Shown: piece by piece, positions 11,901-22,259 of the stretch
How positions within the stretch are numbered: the first letter of the stretch is position 1
How the letters are laid out: every line of letters starts with the position of its first letter
Source: Spisula solida
Lineage: Eukaryota > Mollusca > Bivalvia > Venerida > Mactridae
DNA: 64,000 nt
Direction of reading: 5' to 3'
Assembly: GCA_947247005.1 (NCBI GenBank)
Contig: OX365948.1
Location: 52,497,401 to 52,561,400, forward strand
Translations under genes and position numbers: made by a program
The notes under the pieces: generated by a model
Database searches by the model: none
Seen by the model: only the letters and a program-made list of their open reading frames with translations
Told to the model about the DNA's origin: nothing

Positions 11901-14900
11901 CATATCGGACAATGTGCCGGCCAATTGGGATTTTATGTGTAGATAATCGCAAAACACACCGTACAACCCGATAACGCGACACCATGAGATAAAATGACAC
12001 CAGATAGGACTATGCGACAATTTCAACAAAATTCTCTCATATTGATGTCAGTATTTTCATTTGTTTTTCAACAGGACTTTCAGGCATTGTGTTGAAATTA
12101 TCGCGTAGTGCGATCTGGCGTCATGTTTTCTCGTGGTGTCGCGTTATCGGGTTATACGGTGTACATAAGCCACACATGCCTTACCAGCGTGTGTATATGG
12201 TAATAATTTCATAAAGTTGGTTATACGTACCAATGATCCGGACAGGAAGTTTGCGAAACCACTGCTCAGCAGAACCCATACACAGTAACCAACAACACCA
12301 AACCCAATCAACTGCAAGAGTAAAATAATAACAGTAATGATGATAATAATACAAACAAATTGTGGCCGATCTAGCAGAGAAAAACACGAATGATCACGCA
12401 CTTACGACTGTCTCGTTAGTCGACCGCAAACAACAACGATGAAAATAATACACGGTCCAGTGTACTGTTTTTCAAAACACGCCAGTCTTAACGTTACGCT
12501 CAAATTAAAACCCAGTTGCAAATTGTGGTAATTTTTTTTTATATTAATCATGATGCTTCAGTAAATGCATTCTTCAAATCACACAATTATATTCCCAATG
12601 TGTATCTGTTGAAGAATTATGAAGAATTTAAATGTGTGCGTAACTTTACGATTTCCGTATGTGTGTTAACAGTACCCAGCACCAGAAAGGCTGACTTGTC
12701 CTTGATAGCTTTTTTCAGCAAAAATGCCTGTGTGTTAATATAGATGTATTCACATTCAAACTTGGACCATGGTATTTTCTGATGTTTTTTCTTCACAATT
12801 GGAAATACTGTTTTTTCCTTTTTTTACAGAGCTAAAATCGAAATACAATTTATGTCGCAAAATTATGAATTTTTATGTGCTGACGTCATCGCACCTGGGC
12901 AACCATCATCACATGTTTGGCATTTAACAATACATGTACGAGGGATGATCGATAAATAAGCTGATCTTCTTTATAACTTTACTACGATTTCATCGATTTT
13001 ATTCAAACTTTAGCCGGAAGTAGCAATATGTATTAGCAATGAATAATCTTCGATTGAGTGTAGAAGCTGGGACTGAGTATAGATCTAGGGTACATGGTAT
13101 AGTTTTTAAACGTTCAGAATCCCAGCGACAACATGCTTAAATCTACAGTTGCTAGAGTAACAAAGTTACAAAAAATGTCCACATTTTTTATTGATCATCC
13201 CTTGGGTGTTTCAAAATATTCTAGTTAAATTGTATCGGTTTAAACGTAAATTTGATTCGAAATATTTGAAATAAGTAACACATGTAAGTACTCCTGTCAA
13301 CAAAAGATGTTAAACAAAGAAAGTTCAAGATCATTGACCCGATGTAAGAAAACAAAGATTTATTTGATTAGAGTTCTGTAATACACGTGTTATATTTAGA
13401 TACATGTTTAATCCACGTATGATATAAAGTATTATAAACAATCACCCTGGTTTATTGACTTTTAACACACGTTTAGGTTAGCTATAGGGTTATTATAATT
13501 TTAATATTCAATTTAATAGATAATAAAAATTTGCGGATGTGTTTAAATTAATGTTACGAAATTATAATGTTCATGTTGCCAGAACATTGTAAATACTGAA
13601 TAAACTGAAACTGAAAACTGAACTGAAATTTAATATCCTTGTTTTTTTAATTAATTGATTGTATATTTATCGATGCAGTAGTCTCTATTTGATTTTTTTT
13701 TAAAAATGTACATTCTTATCATTTTATTATAACTTACAAGATACAAGGAAAAAATAAATGGACAGGGAAGGCACCACTCAACAGAAGCAGTCGAGCTCAG
13801 AACAGTCCACAATAACACAACAAATGCCCAGCACACAACTGAACGAGAAAATGAAGTCACACAGATATAATGTTGGCCTTATACAAAGAGTATACACCCG
13901 TCCATGTTTTCCTAACACTTGGCCCTGTAACCATGCTTATAAGACTTATTCACCGAGTGTCAAGCAACAGCAGTAGCTTCGATCCGCCAAATGATCTCAA
14001 TCTGAGCTAAATCTTATCACAAATATGTCATATGTCTTTGGGTTAATTTACATGAGATACTGTACTCAAAAATGGCATCACCAAAAACAAGATCATTATT
14101 CTATTGTAGTAGAATTTCAAGAGCTACCATTTTAGATTTTTTCCCAAATTCTGACTCTGATTTCAGCAAAATGTAAATTTCAACTGAGATTTCCTCTTGA
14201 GATTCTTCGATTAGGAGGTCGGGATTAATGCCTGTAATATGGAATCTGAATTTGAGATAAATCCGAGGTTTGAGCCCTTGAACTATTAATGCAATAAACG
14301 GCCGCAGGTAATAAAATCATCCAAATGCTATGTGACTAACGTTTGTTGCATCTTTGGACGGTACAGTACGGTTTGGAACTGATATGCGGAACGCATTCTT
14401 ACATTTTATGAGGAGTGCATTTCACCCTGTGACGTATAAAAAAAAGATTACATTAAGTCAGACAGGGAAAGCAGCACTCAATTTAACCAGCCGAGCACAG
14501 AAAACATTAAAAACACACAAAGCACAATGCCCAACTAAACAAGCGCAGATCCGCCCAAGTCCAAGCTGTCGAAAAGTATAATACATTATAACTAGCTGAA
14601 TGACCCAGTAGAAAAGGTGTCAATGATACATTTATGTCGTACCTAAATTATAGTACTTGAGAAATTATAATATAGCGTTTACATTTATTGGCCATGCAAG
14701 TGGATATCTATAATGTTTATAAATCACAGATTGTGAGTTATTCCTACGCAAATATCTTGAAAATTTTTATCTTTACAAATTGCTTCAAATAGGCGTCTTT
14801 ATATGCGAAACAAATAGAATAATTTATCAAAATGACAAGTATGTACATTTGAATATTGATATTTTCAATTATTTTGATATCTAATTCCTAACCGACTACG

Positions 14901-17900
14901 GCGATATAGTGGTTAATGCAACTATCTTGGAAATAGAGGTCGTGAGAGGTTCGATCCCATTTATCTAAATCGGTTGGTCGGGTTGACCTTGTGCGATGAT
15001 TAAGTGACGGGAAATTTAAAGTCTTTCACGGCGTACAAACCTTAGCACTGTATTACTTATTGGGAGACTATCCAATTCAACTCGTATGACTTATAGCGAG
15101 AAAAAGCATCTGTGATTTCCGGTCACTGCATGGCTTAATGGGAGACTATACAATTAGTGCAGTGGTTACTATGTCTTAATGTGTTGTCAAATAATGAATA
15201 TTGTCTATGTTCGAATCGAACTAATAAATATTAACCTGTGTTTAATATATGATAAAGCACGGCCACTTGTTCGAATGCGTACATTTAATCACAAGTGCTG
15301 CGCATCCAAACTCCTGACCGTGCTTTATTCTACGATAAAACACAGGTGCATATCTACTATTTGTTAAGTACAGTATACATTCAAATTGCTAAATATATAT
15401 TAACATGTATCACGTCGCGCTTGGTACATTCATAGTCACGAGCCTAAACAATTTAAGGTAACTTGACATTATGTTTATAAATGTCAATATTTATCAACAA
15501 ACTGAGTACGAGTTCTAGGTTAAATAGACTGGCAATAGTGATGAATGAAAAATATTCGGTTTGAATCAGAAATGGTTGAGATTCAATAAAGCTAGTAAAG
15601 TGTAAAGTTTGATTTTCTTAGGTATGCCGTGAACCTGACGAACTGATTACGCAGTTAAACAATCACCCGATAGCTTCTGATTCAATTCCGGTCTATGTAT
15701 GTCAATATATTTGATTATGTTCTTCCGTGTCGTGGGGTAAATGCAGTTATTTTTAAAAATGTCTTCCGCATGTGGAGAAGTTGCCAGGTGCTTGTGGGAC
15801 GTGATGGCTTAGAGAGGTAGGGTGCGCGCTCCTTGTGTTCGATCCCCGTCTACGCCACTACTTAATTTCTGGGAGCAAGAACAACATACGATGGTCAACT
15901 TTACCTAAGTACACGAATAGGTACCTGAGAGGGTCAAAGGCTAATGTGATATGGATGCTATCGTCGCCGAGTGTAAGAGCAAACTTGCAACTCTATGATC
16001 GAGGGGAGGGATGAATGCACAGTCGGCTAAATAGAGGCATATCTGAATTTGGACTTTAACAAAAATATTGTCACTTTTTTATAAGAAGCGTTTATGTCAA
16101 CTGTCCACCCATGGCAGTATTTGTTACCAAATGTTTCAATCCGATAGAATGAAAAAGTTTGAAAATTGTCACCCACTATATACGGAAAATACACAGCTAA
16201 AATACACACACTTTTAAAAGGACATGGGTCTCAAACGAAAATATCCTGGTGTGACATATTTGTTATACGAAATACCCAAATGATGATAACAAACTATCGG
16301 ACCAACGTACAGCTGCATCCGGGTTACTGACAATTACCGCACACAAAGATCACGTGACATGTCAATATCATGTTGATTAACTATGCGTCTTCCGCAAAAT
16401 ACAAACAAAATTATGTAGCACAATGAACTTCCACAACCACTTGTCTGTTGTCATATTATGTTCGTCAGAGGCTTTTTTATAATCATTTCCTGAAACTGTA
16501 TGGCAAAAAGAAATCAGACTGTCTAAGAATGGTGTCCCGTTAGGATCATCGCCGCATAGAAGTAAGTCGCAACAACGAAATCGCGAAAGTACGATGGTGA
16601 TAACACATAATAACGATAGTACGAGAGTGAAAAGTCGATAGACACGATAATGAAAACACAAAACAACGAAAGTACGATAGCGAAAATGCGATATTATTTC
16701 GCGTTTTCACTATCGTACTATCGACTTTTCACTAGCTAGGCAGCGATGGCGTAATAAACTATGACGTTCCTATAGACCATGATTGTTTTGTCTCTTCCAG
16801 TCGTTTAGATACAATTGCAATGGTACGAAGGAATGATCAATACGAGCGAGTTTGCGACGGAACGACACAAACGTTTAACGCGAAGCTACGATGACGTCAT
16901 GTGACGGATCGAATACACAAAGGGACGCCTCCATTGCATAAACCGAGCACAGAATTTATTTGTCAGTCAACTTTCTGTTGAAATATGGCAGACATATGAG
17001 TGACTGCATCCGTATTTGAACCCGGATCGCCAGATAAGACAGCAAGTGCGCTAAGCATTGAGCTACCGAGGCTCAATAAAGATGAATGTTAAAAAACACT
17101 TAGCTTTTTATAGGTTGTAATTCTTGAGATGCCGAACGATCCATTGGATGCCGCGTACCCCATGAGAGCGATAAAGGTTAAGAGGTAACGATAATCAACC
17201 TTTATTTTAGTGGGTCTGTCATACATTTTAAATGACAATGCACACATAATAAGACAACTGATTATCTTATCTTATATCGACCAGGGCTGGTATTCACAAA
17301 GCATCTTAGTTGAAAACTTAAATATTTTGACTTAAGTTCAAAATTGGTATTGCATATATCGTGCACAAATTGAAGACTAACCCATGTTTTCTTAGTTTTA
17401 CATAATGATTTAACCCTATGCAAAAAATCAATAATCGTGATTGTCATGTTAGGCTGACATACTTTAGAAATTTTGGTGTTTTTAAGAAAAATCTAAGTTT
17501 TCTACTAAGATGCTTTGTGAATACCAGCCCAGGTCTAGTAAACAACACTGTGATATTGACAGTGTTTTGCTGCCAAATTATGTGTCAACGTTTAGATTAC
17601 AAAGAATGTACAGTTGGATAGGAAAGAAGCAAAATACTTGGGGTACCGATACTTTACATATCACTACATGTAAAACCTCGGTAATACGAGCAGCGATTAT
17701 TCGAGCAACCGGCCTAATTCGAAATGTATTTGGAAAAATATTTTTAAAAATTTAAACGTAAATCATATATAGAACAAATAAGCGCTTGTGTGTATGAAGT
17801 GCTGTGGCACGGGTAAGGTAACTACCCGGTAAACCATGTTTATTTCTACAGTGTTCGCTTCCTGTAGCAACACAAAGGCTCGCCGAGGCGTTTGTCTAGG

Positions 17901-19529
17901 TGAAAATAGATAACTGACTTAAATAAGCATGTGTTTTTAAGACAATAACAGTCCAAATATTAAGGAATATTTGCCTCTGTGTTTTTGTCTCTGGATACGT
18001 CCTGTAAATGTCTTCCTAAAAAACAACCATGCGCAGTGCTATGAACTCATTCTACAAGTAACTGACAAGACTCTTGTCTCTAAATGCAGAAGCTTTAAAC
18101 ATAACTAATGCCAAGGAAGAAGATAATCGCCCTAATACTGGCAAAGGGCTGGAATCTGCGGTAGTTTGATAGTCAGACTATCCCCAAATAAGACTACTAA
18201 AACTGAGGTCGTAGTTTATAGTTTTTCGAAATATCGTATATTCTAGTAAGCAACAGCGCATAGCAATACAATGATGTTTGATCATGTCTAATACTAGTAC
18301 ATGCGATCAATTATGTTTCTAAGAAACAATCCGATCATGATTTCCCTAATTCTTGTTGATGAGTTATTGATTGTTTCGTCAAATTTGTCACACGTTAAGA
18401 CGAGCATAATTTATACTGTAAAATCATTATTTGAGGTAGTTGAATATTCGTTGATATTGTGTAGTTGTTAAACTCGACAAAGAAATCTAATGCCCACGAT
18501 TTACCGAACTCCCAAATACATACCGTGGCCGAGTGGTTAGGGCGTCCGCCTTGGAAGCGGGAGATCGAAGATTCGAATCCCGGCGGAAGCTGGGTTAGAA
18601 CTGATGCGGTCAGTTGGTGAGCCGCCAGCTAGTTAAAGAAGGGTTACCGTAGGCCCATCTCTGCCAGACGCCCGGCAATACGAGAAGGGATTCGGGAGGT
18701 ACTGTGCGCACGAAATATAGGTGTCTCATAAGTCAAATTGGCTGGCCCTTTCAATAGGGGTGACACTATAATAAACAAAAACTTTACCTTTACCTTTTAC
18801 ATAACATGGTTTTACCTGTCGATGTTTTGTAATCCACGAATTTACGACCCTACTTAGCTTTTTTTCCAAAATCAACGACATTTAATAAGATTGTTATGTG
18901 GCATACAATGAAAATAAACCACATAAATTATTTAAATTCGGTTTGTCCAAGTTTAATTTAGCCCCATTAATTTAACGGATGTGTAAGCACGTCGGTAAAC
19001 CCATCTGACTGTCCGACGTATAACCTAATAAACACGGTATAAATAGAAATGTATAATCTAGTTTATCCACAATAATCTGTTCTTAAAGTTAATTCACCAC
19101 TTCCCATATCTCATTGTTGAGGATCTTTTCAAATTATCCAGTTTATATTGTCTAATAAGTGTCATCGTAAAATAAAGTCTTTATTATTATCACGGGGTTA
19201 TTATTTACATAATTACCTAATCTCTTGCTAATCACTCAGGACCTTATAAAAATTGTAAAGTTTACATTATCCAATACTTTCCTCGTAAAATAAAATCTTT
19301 TTTTTTATTATTTTTATTTATTGAATAGTCTGGTCGCTTGTTTATTATTCATTACCTAATAAGGATTGTCAAATTTACATTATCAAATGATTTCCTTGTA
19401 AAGTTAAGTTTTTATTATTATTATTATAACTGCTCGAGAAACATGGAAAATAATAATTATACATACCCACATAATAAAATTGAGAGCTATAAATAGCCTC
19501 CCACAGCATCCGGTATCGACTCCTCCCAT
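5893..19529 (-). CDS. Tetraspanin, complete gene (9 coding exons, 210 aa)
   Basis: Four-pass membrane scaffold protein that organises partners in membrane microdomains. The coding exons in transcript order are 19529-19467, 12311-12231, 11371-11323, 10737-10685, 10229-10155, 9550-9482, 8653-8570, 7049-6963 and 5964-5893. All junctions are GT-AG, phase 0 except exon 3/4 (phase 1). They sum to 633 nt, exactly 211 codons with the TAG stop. TM1 is about residues 11-37, TM2 50-70, TM3 84-104 and TM4 173-195. The large extracellular loop has the hallmark CCG (133-135), SSC (147-149) and PC (160-161), giving four loop cysteines, plus an N-glycosylation sequon NST at 137. Cytosolic juxtamembrane cysteines (GCCG near the N-terminus, CIGGCCQSTCC after TM2, SSCS after TM4) are candidate palmitoylation sites. 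At 210 residues it is slightly short for the family. The short first loop is CD63/CD9-like, but I cannot assign an orthologue. Confidence 0.93.
6065..6575. repeat. About 33-bp minisatellite in the last tetraspanin intron
   Basis: Roughly fifteen diverged copies of a unit like GGACAAATGATGCTTCTGAA followed by AGAGGCATCCAAAA. The 33-bp period is divisible by three, so long frames appear on the minus strand, but they are intronic and carry no known domain. Confidence 0.8.
6963..7049 (-). CDS. Tetraspanin exon 8 (last loop cysteine and TM4)
   Basis: 87 bp, 29 codons, opening TPCKTAMEVWIKDKIPIW and running into TM4 (ASIIGAVGLIQ). Acceptor TTTTTCAG, donor GTAAAT. Confidence 0.92.
7205..8485. other. 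Tetraspanin intron 7 sequence, nothing else recognised
   Basis: A+T-rich intronic DNA between exons 7 and 8. A segment near 7140-7200 (CTGAGCTAAATCTTATCA) recurs at about 14000-14030, suggesting an old unnamed dispersed repeat. Confidence 0.4.
8570..8653 (-). CDS. Tetraspanin exon 7 (CCG motif)
   Basis: 84 bp, 28 codons, opening LECCGYNSTTEY and including LPSSC. The CCG signature is diagnostic of tetraspanins. Acceptor TTTTCAG, donor GTAAGA. A family D element starts 30 bp upstream, at 8683. Confidence 0.94.
8683..8897. mobile_element. MITE family D copy
   Basis: Ends TATAGTTCAGTTAGGATA and ATCCTGACTCGACTATA are inverted repeats. The interior matches copies at 36016-36237 and 39065-39273 in the same order. 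TA at both edges suggests a Tc1/mariner-type target. No coding capacity. Confidence 0.75.
9482..9550 (-). CDS. Tetraspanin exon 6 (start of large extracellular loop)
   Basis: 69 bp, 23 codons, VLGLTETLWGELNDDTIDHI then QKE, the helical stalk before the CCG motif. Acceptor ATTACAG, donor GTAAAT. Confidence 0.88.
9574..9766. mobile_element. MITE family E, truncated copy
   Basis: Starts TACTGTAAAACTAAAATCAC and includes CGTGGATTGCAAAAGAAAGATGG-like interior and CCCTCGAAAAATAATCAT near its end, as in the fuller copy at 22260-22492. The last terminal bases are missing. Confidence 0.55.
10155..10229 (-). CDS. Tetraspanin exon 5 (TM3)
   Basis: 75 bp, 25 codons, YIGIMTFVLLVDIGVAIAGF then AQKDT. Acceptor ACTTTCAG, donor GTAAGA. 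A family A element (10260-10490) sits 30 bp upstream in the preceding intron. Confidence 0.93.
10260..10490. mobile_element. MITE family A, 5'-truncated copy
   Basis: Retains the central palindrome (CCAGCACC, TGAAACCTTGG, then AGGTTTCACAGGGTGCTGG) and the right end CACGTGGTATTGCCTCACTG; the left arm is missing. Lies in tetraspanin intron 4. Confidence 0.7.
10685..10737 (-). CDS. Tetraspanin exon 4 (intracellular loop)
   Basis: 53 bp. Completes the split glycine and encodes LLGCIGGCCQSTCCLKA, matching the GxLGCxGA-type intracellular loop of tetraspanins. Acceptor TTTACAG, donor GTAAGT. Confidence 0.92.
11323..11371 (-). CDS. Tetraspanin exon 3 (TM2, 49-bp microexon)
   Basis: Acceptor CCATTCCAG, donor GTAATG. 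Encodes IFTYSFICIGVILVVA and the first base of a glycine codon completed by exon 4. Confidence 0.9.
11956..12162. mobile_element. MITE family K (single copy)
   Basis: Long terminal inverted repeats of about 45 bp: ACACCGTACAACCCGATAAC continuing to GCGACACCATGAG at the left, and its complement ending GGGTTATACGGTGT at the right, with few mismatches. Lies in tetraspanin intron 2. The ATGs inside do not open a meaningful frame. Confidence 0.75.
12231..12311 (-). CDS. Tetraspanin exon 2 (TM1)
   Basis: 81 bp, 27 codons: LIGFGVVGYCVWVLLSSGF and onward to GSL. The acceptor is a T-rich tract ending TTGCAG and the donor is GTACGT. Encodes most of TM1 and the short first extracellular loop. Confidence 0.92.
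12518..12671. mobile_element. MITE family H, degraded right part
   Basis: GAAGAATTTAAATGTG, GTAACTTTACGATTTCCGTA and a terminal AACAGTA resemble the right half of the family H copy at 51257-51491. The left end is not recognisable. Confidence 0.35.
12941..13207. mobile_element. Mariner-like non-autonomous element
   Basis: Left end CGAGGGATGATCGATAAATA and right end TTTTTATTGATCATCCCTTG form inverted termini of about 20 bp. The GGGATGATC core resembles ends of animal mariner elements, from general knowledge. No transposase remnant could be read. Lies in tetraspanin intron 1. Confidence 0.55.
13589..13629 (+). repeat. (CTGAAA)-type short tandem tail
   Basis: Imperfect repetition of ACTGAA units followed by A/T-rich sequence, the sort of microsatellite found at 3' ends of LINE/RTE copies. 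No associated coding fragment could be recognised upstream. Confidence 0.35.
14895..14975 (+). mobile_element. Degenerate tRNA-like SINE head
   Basis: TATAGTGGTTAATGCAACTA (A-box region) followed about 35 bp later by AGAGGTTCGATCCC (B-box). The anticodon arm is not convincing, so a SINE remnant rather than a tRNA gene. Confidence 0.45.
15795..15860 (+). mobile_element. Degenerate tRNA-like SINE head
   Basis: GTGATGGCTTAGAGAGGTAG followed by GTGTTCGATCCCCGTC, spaced like pol III A and B boxes. Too diverged to fold as a tRNA. Confidence 0.4.
16570..16733. repeat. Cryptic CGATAGTACGAAA-rich repeat ending in a hairpin
   Basis: Words such as AACGAAA, GTACGAT and GCGAAAA recur with irregular spacing. 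GTGAAAAGTCGATAG (16627-16641) is repeated in inverted form as CTATCGACTTTTCAC at 16718-16732, and CGAAAGTACGATAGCGAAAA faces TTTTCACTATCGTAC closer in, so the region could fold into a long hairpin. Similar wording occurs near 33240-33430. Confidence 0.6.
17004..17078 (-). mobile_element. tRNA-derived SINE head (family 3)
   Basis: On the minus strand, GGTAGCTCAATGCTTAGCGC (A-box) is followed by GATCCGGGTTCAAATAC (B-box). The head at 63759-63840 shares the same order and several identical words (GTAGCTCA, TTAGCGC, CTAATCTGGCGA or its close variant). Confidence 0.55.
17284..17530. mobile_element. MITE family C copy 1
   Basis: Perfect 27-bp terminal inverted repeats, GGGCTGGTATTCACAAAGCA then TCTTAGT, with A/T-rich partly complementary arms inside. 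The second copy is at 59698-59957. Short open frames here derive from the element. Lies in tetraspanin intron 1. Confidence 0.85.
18414..18870. mobile_element. MITE family E copy interrupted by a SINE
   Basis: TACTGTAAAATCATTATTTG opens the element and CCACGAATTTACGACCCTAC continues it after 18803. The middle is occupied by the SINE at 18523-18797. The right terminus is not clean. Confidence 0.55.
18523..18797 (+). mobile_element. tRNA-derived SINE (family 4) with 6-bp target duplication
   Basis: Head CCGTGGCCGAGTGGTTAGGG and GATTCGAATCCCGGC form pol III A and B boxes, with a plausible anticodon stem-loop (TCCGC, loop CTTGGAA, GCGGG). The body is about 200 bp and ends in repeated CTTTACC. 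Flanking TACATA at 18517-18522 and 18798-18803 is the target-site duplication. The tail and the duplication argue against a genuine tRNA gene. Confidence 0.8.
19467..19529 (-). CDS. Tetraspanin exon 1 (start codon)
   Basis: Begins MGGVDTGCCGRLF and ends LNFIMW, the usual tetraspanin N-terminus of cysteines, then an F/L-rich run, an N and a terminal W, followed by the donor GTATGT. It joins exon 2 in phase 0, as is usual for the first tetraspanin intron. A TATATATAT run about 35-50 bp upstream of the ATG could be a TATA box, but an untranslated exon further upstream is equally possible. Confidence 0.87.
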
Positions 19530-20848
19530 AGTTATTTATTATCCTTCTGTTTATTTAAACACCAATAATATATATATCACATAATGTATTCAACTTCAAA
19601 AATAAAAATAAAAAACGTCCCTGTTTTTACGAAGTGATTTTTCCATATAACAGTTTCAATATGTTTGCTCTTCTTCTGCGCATGCGCACTACGTTGTTAC
19701 ATCGATAAGCGGATTTCACAAATAGCACGTATTCGACAAACAAATATTTCCCATCGATTGTTTGGTCAAGTGGACAGCCAACACATGATGTCGTCTTAAG
19801 CATTACAAATCGTCTGTGTATCTCCCAAAGTACAAAGATTAATCATGGGTAGGGTTTTCTACCCCACGTCCGTATACCGGAGTGTTATATATCAATGTAA
19901 AGGTGGATTAAGGATTTATCTCGAGTGAACAATACACACTATCAACATGGCTACAGTAAAACCTGTATTATACATGGGTGACACTGAAATCCAAACTGAT
20001 CGCCGTCCCATGGTTGGACGGCGCACATTTTGTCTAAACGGGCTAGATGCGGAATGGACATCGGCCGGAAACCTCTGGTGTACATCGGGATGCCTAGACA
20101 TCGGGCGCACATCGGATACCCGGACAGTGTCCGTGGTCTGTGTGATTTGTGACCCATGTATAAGTAAAAAATTTAAAGGGCCATTCAATTCGATTTAAAA
20201 CACACCCACTTTTTGAACATTTCTACTTCCAGTGGCTCCCTTTTGAAGACAAACTTAGAGTCAATGCGTCTTTTTTCATGACAGACTGTTCCGCAGGGTG
20301 GCCGCCAATTTGTCAATTCGCCTTTTGACGTAGTTCCGAAGTTAATGCTGATGTCGAAAAAGTCAAACTATGTCCATTCCGCAATGACATTGTATGGTAA
20401 TGTGTCAAGTGACATATTATACACTCACCGTTAATTGAATTTGCAATATGGTTCGGACCAAAATCAACACCTTTGAAGAGGTCATTGTTCTTTGCCTTTT
20501 GAAGACCAGTCAATCCTTTCAGACCGTGTTTAGATTTATCTGCTGTAATCGACGTTTGTCGTATCTGTCAAAGTCAACATCAGTACAGTGAAACCTGTGT
20601 AAAGATACCAAACATAGATCTATGCAAAGGTCCTTGATCTCGAAAATAATGTGTTCGTATATTATTTTGTTTATACATGTATACATGTAACGCAGTCGTA
20701 AAACATGTGTACACGTCCTATGTATTTATATAAAAGATAATACAGGGAAGGAAGTTCATGTTAAATTACCAAAAACAAGCGTATTATCTTTTTTTTCGAT
20801 TTTAACAAAGGGAACTTTGAGAATTACTGAATCTAGGTTAAAGAAGTA
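19530..20848. other. Region upstream of the tetraspanin start
   Basis: Expected to contain the tetraspanin promoter and any 5' untranslated exon, but nothing is certain. A minus-strand open stretch at about 20430-20545 ends in a donor-like GTGAGT; see rejected items. Confidence 0.35.
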
Positions 20849-20945
20849 ATCTGTTTTATCAAATCACTTACGAAAACCATAAAGTTACGCACACATTTAA
20901 AAAATGTATTATACTGATTCTTTAACAACTATATGACCAGAAGTT
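20849..20945. mobile_element. MITE family H, left-end fragment
   Basis: TAATCTGTTTTATCAAATCA then CTTACGAAAACC matches the left terminus of the copy at 53049-53279. No right end was found. Confidence 0.4.
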
Positions 20946-21110
20946 CGAGTCACCATAAAACGCTAACATTGTTTTATTTTTCTGCTGTATGTCTTATATG
21001 TATATACAGTACTGTACTGTAGTGTATGTGTATAATATTTATCATTAATTTGTTCATTCACTGACGTCAATGGTCATTACATATGATTTAGAAACAGTCA
21101 TGATATTGTG

Positions 21111-21367
21111 CCTCCTTGATAGCCTAGTGGTTGAGCGTTCGCTTGGTGTGCGGGAGGTCTCGGGTTCGATCCCAGGCCGCGTCATACCAAAGACGAAATA
21201 AAAGTGGTACTAGAAATTCCCTTGCTAGACGCTCAGTATAACAGGGAAACTGGCTTCTCTTCTCTTATACCCTCGTGACGATGGATAACATCAGGAATGA
21301 GGTGTCGAGAGTGATTAATATAAGTCGGAAAAACTTGTTTCACTTTCGACCTTAAACAAATCAGTAT
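21111..21367 (+). mobile_element. tRNA-derived SINE family 1, copy 1
   Basis: Head CCTCCTTGATAGCCTAGTGG and GGTTCGATCCCAGGC are A and B boxes. The conserved body contains CCAAAGACGAAAT, CTTGCTAGACGCTCAG and GATGGATAACATCAGGAATG. Five further copies lie at 28769, 32771(-), 48884(-), 56148(-) and 60022. Confidence 0.85.
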
Positions 21368-21736
21368 GAAACTAAACACGATGTTTTGATATCTGTATTT
21401 CGAATAAGGAACTAATTGTTGTGTACAGTTGTGTTTCTAACAACAATACAAAAACCATGTATACACCATCATTATTTGCAACAGAAAATTACCTTATGAT
21501 AAAGGAAAGCAGGTATGAAACAAGTCTGAAACAGTTGATAAGATATTTGACCCACGCTTAACAAATACCGTTGACCATGTCATGTCCAAGGTGACCGCGT
21601 GTTGTCTTTGTGCCTTGTATGTTTGATAAACAAACAATACCAAATGTTATGTATACATGAATACAATAAATATCAGTTCAAAGAATCGTCATTTTATTGC
21701 TATATTAAAGTATCTAGGGATGCGTCACCACAAAAT

Positions 21737-21997
21737 ATGAAATATTCGCAAGGGATTAATTTTCGCCATATTCGCGATTCGAGTAAATTCGCGAAAATTT
21801 ATACTCGTAACTGAAACAACGGCAGTAAACTACAATGAAGTATTTACGGCCATCAAGTGTTCTTACCACGAGAATTGAGAGTTACATTTACATTTCTGAA
21901 GTTTCAATTTCGCGAACATTTAATAAGCATCAAGAACTGCTTCAGAATAACAATTTCGCGAAATTTTGACGTCGCGAAAATATATGATTTTACAATA
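21737..21997. mobile_element. MITE family E copy
   Basis: Right end GTCGCGAAAATATATGATTT TACAATA and several internal TTCGCGAAA / TTTCGCGAA words in opposing orientations, as in other family E copies. The left end is degraded. Confidence 0.6.
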
Positions 21998-22158
21998 TGT
22001 GTCCGCTTTTGATGTAACATTAAACAATTAATGTTGCCTCGAAGCCGGGGTCATTTGACAATCAGGCACAGATATAACAGATTGGCCACGTACTACGACT
22101 GTCTCAGTAGAACGCAAAAAATTAACAGTGGAAAACATGTTGCCTCATTAAATAAAGA

Positions 22159-22213
22159 ATTATTATTATTATTATTATTATTATTATAATTACTATTATT
22201 ATTATTATTATTA
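22159..22213. repeat. (ATT)n microsatellite
   Basis: Near-continuous ATT trinucleotide run interrupted once by TAATTACT. Confidence 0.95.
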
Positions 22214-22259
22214 CACATACAAAGACTGAGCATCGTTTGTAGAAGGACTTCTGTACTGA

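Noticed and set aside
11525..11974. 149-codon plus-strand frame inside the tetraspanin intron
   Set aside because: No domain or splice context; its 3' end runs into the family K inverted repeat.
16377..16661. 94-codon minus-strand frame with a hydrophobic N-terminus
   Set aside because: Overlaps the cryptic CGATAGTACGAAA repeat and lies within tetraspanin intron 1; no homology recognised.
18523..18600. Functional tRNA gene with an apparent UGG anticodon
   Set aside because: The D-arm is serine-like while the anticodon would be proline, and a SINE body, a CTTTACC tail and a target duplication follow.
20430..20545. Minus-strand open stretch (includes GLQKAKNNDLFKGVDFGPNH) ending in GTGAGT, resembling an exon 0.9 kb upstream of the tetraspanin start
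   Set aside because: No recognisable domain, the acceptor side is weak and no partner exon was found. It could be real; transcript data would decide.
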